Shown piece after piece: positions 60,889 through 64,000 of a stretch of DNA of 64,000 nt (positions are counted from its first letter, which is position 1; each line of letters starts with the position of its first letter). The translations under genes and the position numbers were made by a program. The notes below the pieces were generated by a model that was not told the DNA's origin, ran no database searches, and worked only from the letters and a program-made list of their open reading frames with translations. The DNA is from Nocardia blacklockiae (lineage in GTDB: Bacteria; Actinomycetota; Actinomycetes; Mycobacteriales; Mycobacteriaceae), in assembly GCF_015477355.1 (NCBI RefSeq), contig NZ_JADLRJ010000014.1:62001-126000 (forward strand). Reading direction: 5' to 3'.

Positions 60889-60948
60889 TCAGATGCCGAT
60901 CAAGGCGCGAAGGAAGTCCACGACGGCGGATGCCATGTCCAGCAACAT
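60889..60948 (-). CDS. Possible 19-residue amphipathic peptide
   Basis: The ATG at 60948 follows AGAGGTGATTAAG, a strong Shine-Dalgarno, and encodes MLLDMASAVVDFLRALIGI before TGA. On a helical wheel the three charged residues (D4, D11, R14) cluster on one face and aliphatic residues on the other, as in phenol-soluble modulins or type I toxin peptides. It is too short for standard gene finders and is the only good candidate in the 501-nt gap 60645-61145. The gap otherwise shows no gene. Confidence 0.45.
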   Translation of the reverse strand: MLLDMASAVVDFLRALIGI

Positions 60949-61145
60949 CTTAATCACCTCTTCCAACTCACTATGCGCCACTGAAGGCTTACCCGGCTAC
61001 ATCGAAGCTATGCATCCTGTGAGGGACTCGGCCCAGCACCGCGGCGGAGCCTCTCCGCCGCTGCCGGGTGTTCCGCGACGTCGCACGTAGGATTCGCGGT
61101 GGGTAATTCTCGCCGCGGCGGGATTCGACCGTGGGGAGGGCGAGG

Positions 61146-61892
61146 ATGGCGGAGCAGGCGGTCGAGGTGGTGCGGGAGGGCAGTGGGCCCGAGGTGGTGC
61201 TGGTGCACGGTGGGGCCGGTCCGAGGACCACGTGGGCGGGGCTGGAATCGATGCGGGCGCGGTGGACGCTGGCGTCGGTGTATCGGCGAGGGTTTCCGCC
61301 CAGCCCGCCGCCGGTGAACGGGTGCCAGGATTTCGAGGTCGACGCCGACGATATCGCCGCGGTGATCGGTGACAGGCGTCCGCATGTTGTCGCTCATTCT
61401 TATGGCACGCTGGGGACTTTGATCGCCGCTGGCCGACGCCCGAACTCGGTGCGGTCGCTGACCATCATCGAACCGCCGTTGTACTTCGTGGCCGGCGACG
61501 ATCCGCTCGTGGCCAGGTTGCGGCAGCTCGGCGACACGGTGCTCACCGAGGGTCTCGACACCGACACCGCGCGGCTGCGCGAATTCCTCACTCTCGCAGG
61601 CTCACCGGTGGCCGATGACCGGTCCCTACCCGCCGGGGCGGTGGCGGCGGTGCGCCGCGCACACGGTGGACGGCTGCCCGGTGAGGCGCGACCGCGGCTG
61701 GAAGCGATTCGCGCGCACGGTGTTCCGGTCCTGGTCGCCTCGGGCGGTCACGCCCCGGCTCTGGAAAGTATCTGCGATGGGCTCGCGAGCATCGTGGACG
61801 CCCAGCGCGTGGTCGCACCGGGTGCGGGGCATTTCGTCGCGGCCGCACCGGGTTTCGCCGAGCACTTGGAGCGGTTCCTCGCTTCGGTGTGA
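61146..61892 (+). CDS. Alpha/beta hydrolase
   Basis: 248 residues. VVLVHGGAGPRTTW is the oxyanion strand/loop, VVAHSYGTLGTLIAA is the nucleophile elbow (AHSYG, Ser), and GAGHFVAAAPGF carries the His. The catalytic acid is uncertain; the SGGHAPALES region is where it is expected. GGGAGGGCGAGG precedes the ATG at 61146. The cap domain is short, suggesting a lactonase or esterase. No operon partner. Substrate unknown. Confidence 0.88.
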   Translation: MAEQAVEVVREGSGPEVVLVHGGAGPRTTWAGLESMRARWTLASVYRRGFPPSPPPVNGCQDFEVDADDIAAVIGDRRPHVVAHSYGTLGTLIAAGRRPNSVRSLTIIEPPLYFVAGDDPLVARLRQLGDTVLTEGLDTDTARLREFLTLAGSPVADDRSLPAGAVAAVRRAHGGRLPGEARPRLEAIRAHGVPVLVASGGHAPALESICDGLASIVDAQRVVAPGAGHFVAAAPGFAEHLERFLASV

Positions 61893-62279
61893 TCAGCTCG
61901 GCTCGATGCCCGTCGCGGATCTATCGTCATCTGGCTGGTGTGCAAGGACATTCGGCCGAAGTGTGGCCGAGGCTCGGTCGGTTCGGTTACTGCGCAACAG
62001 GTTTCGGCTACGTCGAGGAATTCGAAATGGCATCAATACGGACGAATCGGTCGCCCGCCGCGGCGATCCTCGTGTCCAGCAGCTCGTGGTAGCGACCGAC
62101 GTCGCCGAAGTCGGTGACCGGACGCCGATAGCGGTGACGCTCCCGCTCACACAGGTGCCGCGAGCGCGCGGGCTCTCGCCCCACGCAGGTGCCGTAAGAG
62201 CGCGGGTTGAAACGCGCGCGTGAGGGTAAGCGCGTCGCAGTGACACGAGCGATTCCGAGCGCGAGCGACTTGGAGGCGA
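61893..62279. other. Intergenic region with a decayed minus-strand coding relic and a 33-nt repeat
   Basis: On the minus strand, about 62185-62015, one frame reads protein-like: RPVTDFGDVGRYHELLDTRI and AAAGDRFVRIDAISNSST to a stop, with no start or N-terminal part. I do not recognise the family. At its upstream end, GCTCCCGCTCACACAGGTGCC (from 62139) is repeated imperfectly from 62172, a period of 33. This looks like the tail of a lost gene. Confidence 0.35.
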
Positions 62280-62282
62280 ATG

Positions 62283-63122
62283 ATGTCCCTACCGGCCCAG
62301 CAGCAAACCCCTCCCGGTGTGACCGGCGAGATGGATCCCAAGCCCGATCACGGCGAACACAGTTACCGCGGTTCCGGCCGATTGAACGGAAAGATCGCGG
62401 TCGTCACCGGCGGCGACAGCGGTATCGGACGCGCGGTGGCCATCGCCTATGCCCGTGAAGGCGCCGATGTTCTGATCGCCTATCTCGACGAACACGACGA
62501 CGCGGCCGAGACCGAGCGGTGGGTGGTCGACGCCGGCCGCAAGTGCGTGCTGGTATCCGGTGATCTGGCGGATCCGGGGCGTTGCCGGGCGGTCGTCGAC
62601 AAGGCCGTGCGGGAATTCGGCCGGATCGACGTGCTGGTGAGCAATGCCGCCTTCCAGATGACGCACGATTCGATCACCGACATTCCCGACGCGGAATGGG
62701 ACCACACCCTGGCGGTCAATCTCAGCGCCTTCTTCCATCTGACCAAGGCGGCGGTGCCGCACATGCGGCCGGGTTCATCGATCATCGGGTCCTCGTCGGT
62801 GAATTCCGACGTGCCGCCGCCGACGCTGTTGCCCTACAACGCCACCAAGGCCGGCATCGCCAATATGGTCGCCTCGCTGGCGCAGCTGCTCGGCAAACAA
62901 GGCATTCGGGCCAACAGCGTGGCGCCCGGCCCGATCTGGACGCCGCTGATTCCGGCGACGATGCCCACCGAGCAGGTGGAGAGTTTCGGTTCCCAGGTGC
63001 CGCTCGGGCGGCCGGGCCAACCCGCCGAATTGGCGCCGGTATATGTGTTGCTTGCCTCCGACGAGGCCAGCTACATCTCCGGTGCCCGGGTCGCGGTCAC
63101 CGGCGGCCAACCGATCCTGTGA
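62283..63122 (+). CDS. SDR oxidoreductase (stress-type glucose dehydrogenase-like)
   Basis: 279 residues. GKIAVVTGGDSGIGRAVAIAYAREG is the NAD(P)-binding motif; the catalytic Ser is in GSSSV and the Tyr/Lys pair in YNATKAG. The N-terminal extension PDHGEHSYRGSGRL is typical of the YhdG/YdaD general-stress group of SDRs. An ATG at 62280 is equally possible; GGAGG favours 62283. The gene overlaps the mannose-6-phosphate isomerase start by four nt (GTGA), so the two are cotranscribed. Confidence 0.93.
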   Translation: MSLPAQQQTPPGVTGEMDPKPDHGEHSYRGSGRLNGKIAVVTGGDSGIGRAVAIAYAREGADVLIAYLDEHDDAAETERWVVDAGRKCVLVSGDLADPGRCRAVVDKAVREFGRIDVLVSNAAFQMTHDSITDIPDAEWDHTLAVNLSAFFHLTKAAVPHMRPGSSIIGSSSVNSDVPPPTLLPYNATKAGIANMVASLAQLLGKQGIRANSVAPGPIWTPLIPATMPTEQVESFGSQVPLGRPGQPAELAPVYVLLASDEASYISGARVAVTGGQPIL

Positions 63123-64000
63123 CCGGTGCGGAGGTCGCGCTGTATCCGCTGCGGCTCGGTGTCACCGCCAAATCATTGGTGTTCGGCGGACACGCGATCA
63201 GCCGCCGCCTCGGTAAGACCGGGATACCGGACTGGAGTATCGCCGAGACGTGGGAGTGCAGCGATGTCGACGGCGTCGGCGCGCGGGTGCGAAATGGTCC
63301 GCTGGCCGGTCGGACGCTGCGGCAGCTGGTCGCCGAGTATCCCGAAGAGTTGATGGGCGAGGGCTGGACCGGCGACTACTTCCCGGTGCTCACCAAATTC
63401 ATCGATGCGGCCGGGACATTGCCGATCCACCTGCACGCCGACGACGACACGGCCCGACGTCTCGAGGGTCAGCGCAACGGCAAGACCGAGGCCTGGCACA
63501 TTCTGTCCGCCGCCCCGGGCGCCACCGCCTTGTGCGGGGTCCAAAAAGGCGTCGATGCCGAGCGATTACGTGCGGCGCTGCGTGATCAGGATTTCGACTC
63601 GATCCTGCGGCGGTTGCCGGTGAGCGCGGGCGAGACGATCTATGTCCCCGGCGGCACCCTGCACAGTTTCGGACCCGACACCTTGATCTACGAGATCGAG
63701 CAGACCTCCGATATCCAGCAGCACGCCATGCACTGGAACATGGAGGACGGCTCACCGGTGAGCGACGAGCAATTCGACACCAATATCGACCGGCTCATGC
63801 AGGAGGTCCGCCTCGACCACCGACCCGAATTCGAACCCGGACTGAAGATCACCGTCGACGACGGGGTGCAACGCGTGTTCCTCTGCGCGGGACCGTATTT
63901 CGCGCTCGAACGCTGGCAGGTCGGCAGTGCGCGACCGGCGCGGCACACGTTCGCCACCGCGCAGATCCTCACCAATGTCGGTGCGCCGGTACGCATACGG
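63119..64000 (+). CDS. Class I mannose-6-phosphate isomerase-like protein (partial)
   Basis: The first 294 codons, running off the right edge. PIHLHADDD and PGGTLHSFG are the cupin zinc-binding segments of type I phosphomannose isomerases, and GVTAKSLVFGGHAISRRLGK the usual start. The family converts mannose-6-phosphate and fructose-6-phosphate. Stand-alone homologues in sugar operons often act on other sugars. The GTG start overlaps the SDR stop, so the two genes probably serve one carbohydrate pathway. Confidence 0.85.
   Translation, partial: MTGAEVALYPLRLGVTAKSLVFGGHAISRRLGKTGIPDWSIAETWECSDVDGVGARVRNGPLAGRTLRQLVAEYPEELMGEGWTGDYFPVLTKFIDAAGTLPIHLHADDDTARRLEGQRNGKTEAWHILSAAPGATALCGVQKGVDAERLRAALRDQDFDSILRRLPVSAGETIYVPGGTLHSFGPDTLIYEIEQTSDIQQHAMHWNMEDGSPVSDEQFDTNIDRLMQEVRLDHRPEFEPGLKITVDDGVQRVFLCAGPYFALERWQVGSARPARHTFATAQILTNVGAPVRIR

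Overview
The window is very GC-rich DNA with actinomycete gene style: GTG starts, AGGAGG-type ribosome binding sites, many 4-nt ATGA or GTGA overlaps and several TetR regulators. The gene mix (large NRPS genes, manganese catalase, secreted orphan proteins) suggests a Nocardia-like organism. That placement is inference; the window carries no rRNA or other phylogenetic marker.

Positions 1-6350: a partial esterase, a type IB topoisomerase, a GT-C membrane glycosyltransferase, and an antibiotic-resistance locus. In that locus a Vat-type acetyltransferase overlaps an ABC-F ribosome-protection gene, and a TetR gene is divergent. The ABC-F gene has a short leader ORF and an inverted repeat that covers its ribosome binding site, which looks like drug-responsive translational attenuation.

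Positions 6429-34578, all on the minus strand and probably one operon read from 34578 down: a hybrid NRPS/PKS cluster. Its order is a carrier protein, acyl-CoA dehydrogenase, KAS III-like protein, FkbH-type glyceryl transferase, stand-alone A-T protein, KS-(decayed AT)-T-C protein, 3-hydroxyacyl-CoA dehydrogenase, and a 5849-residue NRPS. The FkbH/I/J/K-like genes should make hydroxymalonyl on its carrier; no O-methyltransferase is present. The NRPS reads partial C-A-T-E-C-T-C-C-A-T-C-T-E-C-A-T-C. It has two modules without an A domain, a C-C tandem, one A domain with the canonical threonine code, and no thioesterase. Downstream of the cluster on the plus strand lie a linalool dehydratase/isomerase-like protein and a P450 without the ExxR motif, then a large ATP-binding LuxR regulator.

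Positions 41103-55076: accessory enzymes and regulators (beta-lactamase fold hydrolase, RibD-like reductase, LysR, LysM protein, M3 peptidase). A stress group follows: Dps-like protein, hemerythrin and manganese catalase. Next come a CGNR regulator with a divergent alpha/beta hydrolase, a membrane protein, an orphan protein, and a TetR divergent from a TIM-barrel glycoside hydrolase.

Positions 55290-57270: tRNA-Pro(GGG) with a strong terminator, an esterase, and a broken tyrosine recombinase. This is the footprint of an old integrative element. Positions 57419-64000: a WGxxGxxG secreted protein, a saccharopine dehydrogenase-like enzyme and TetR pair that share two matching operators, two small secreted proteins, a 19-residue peptide ORF, an alpha/beta hydrolase, an SDR, and a partial class I mannose-6-phosphate isomerase.
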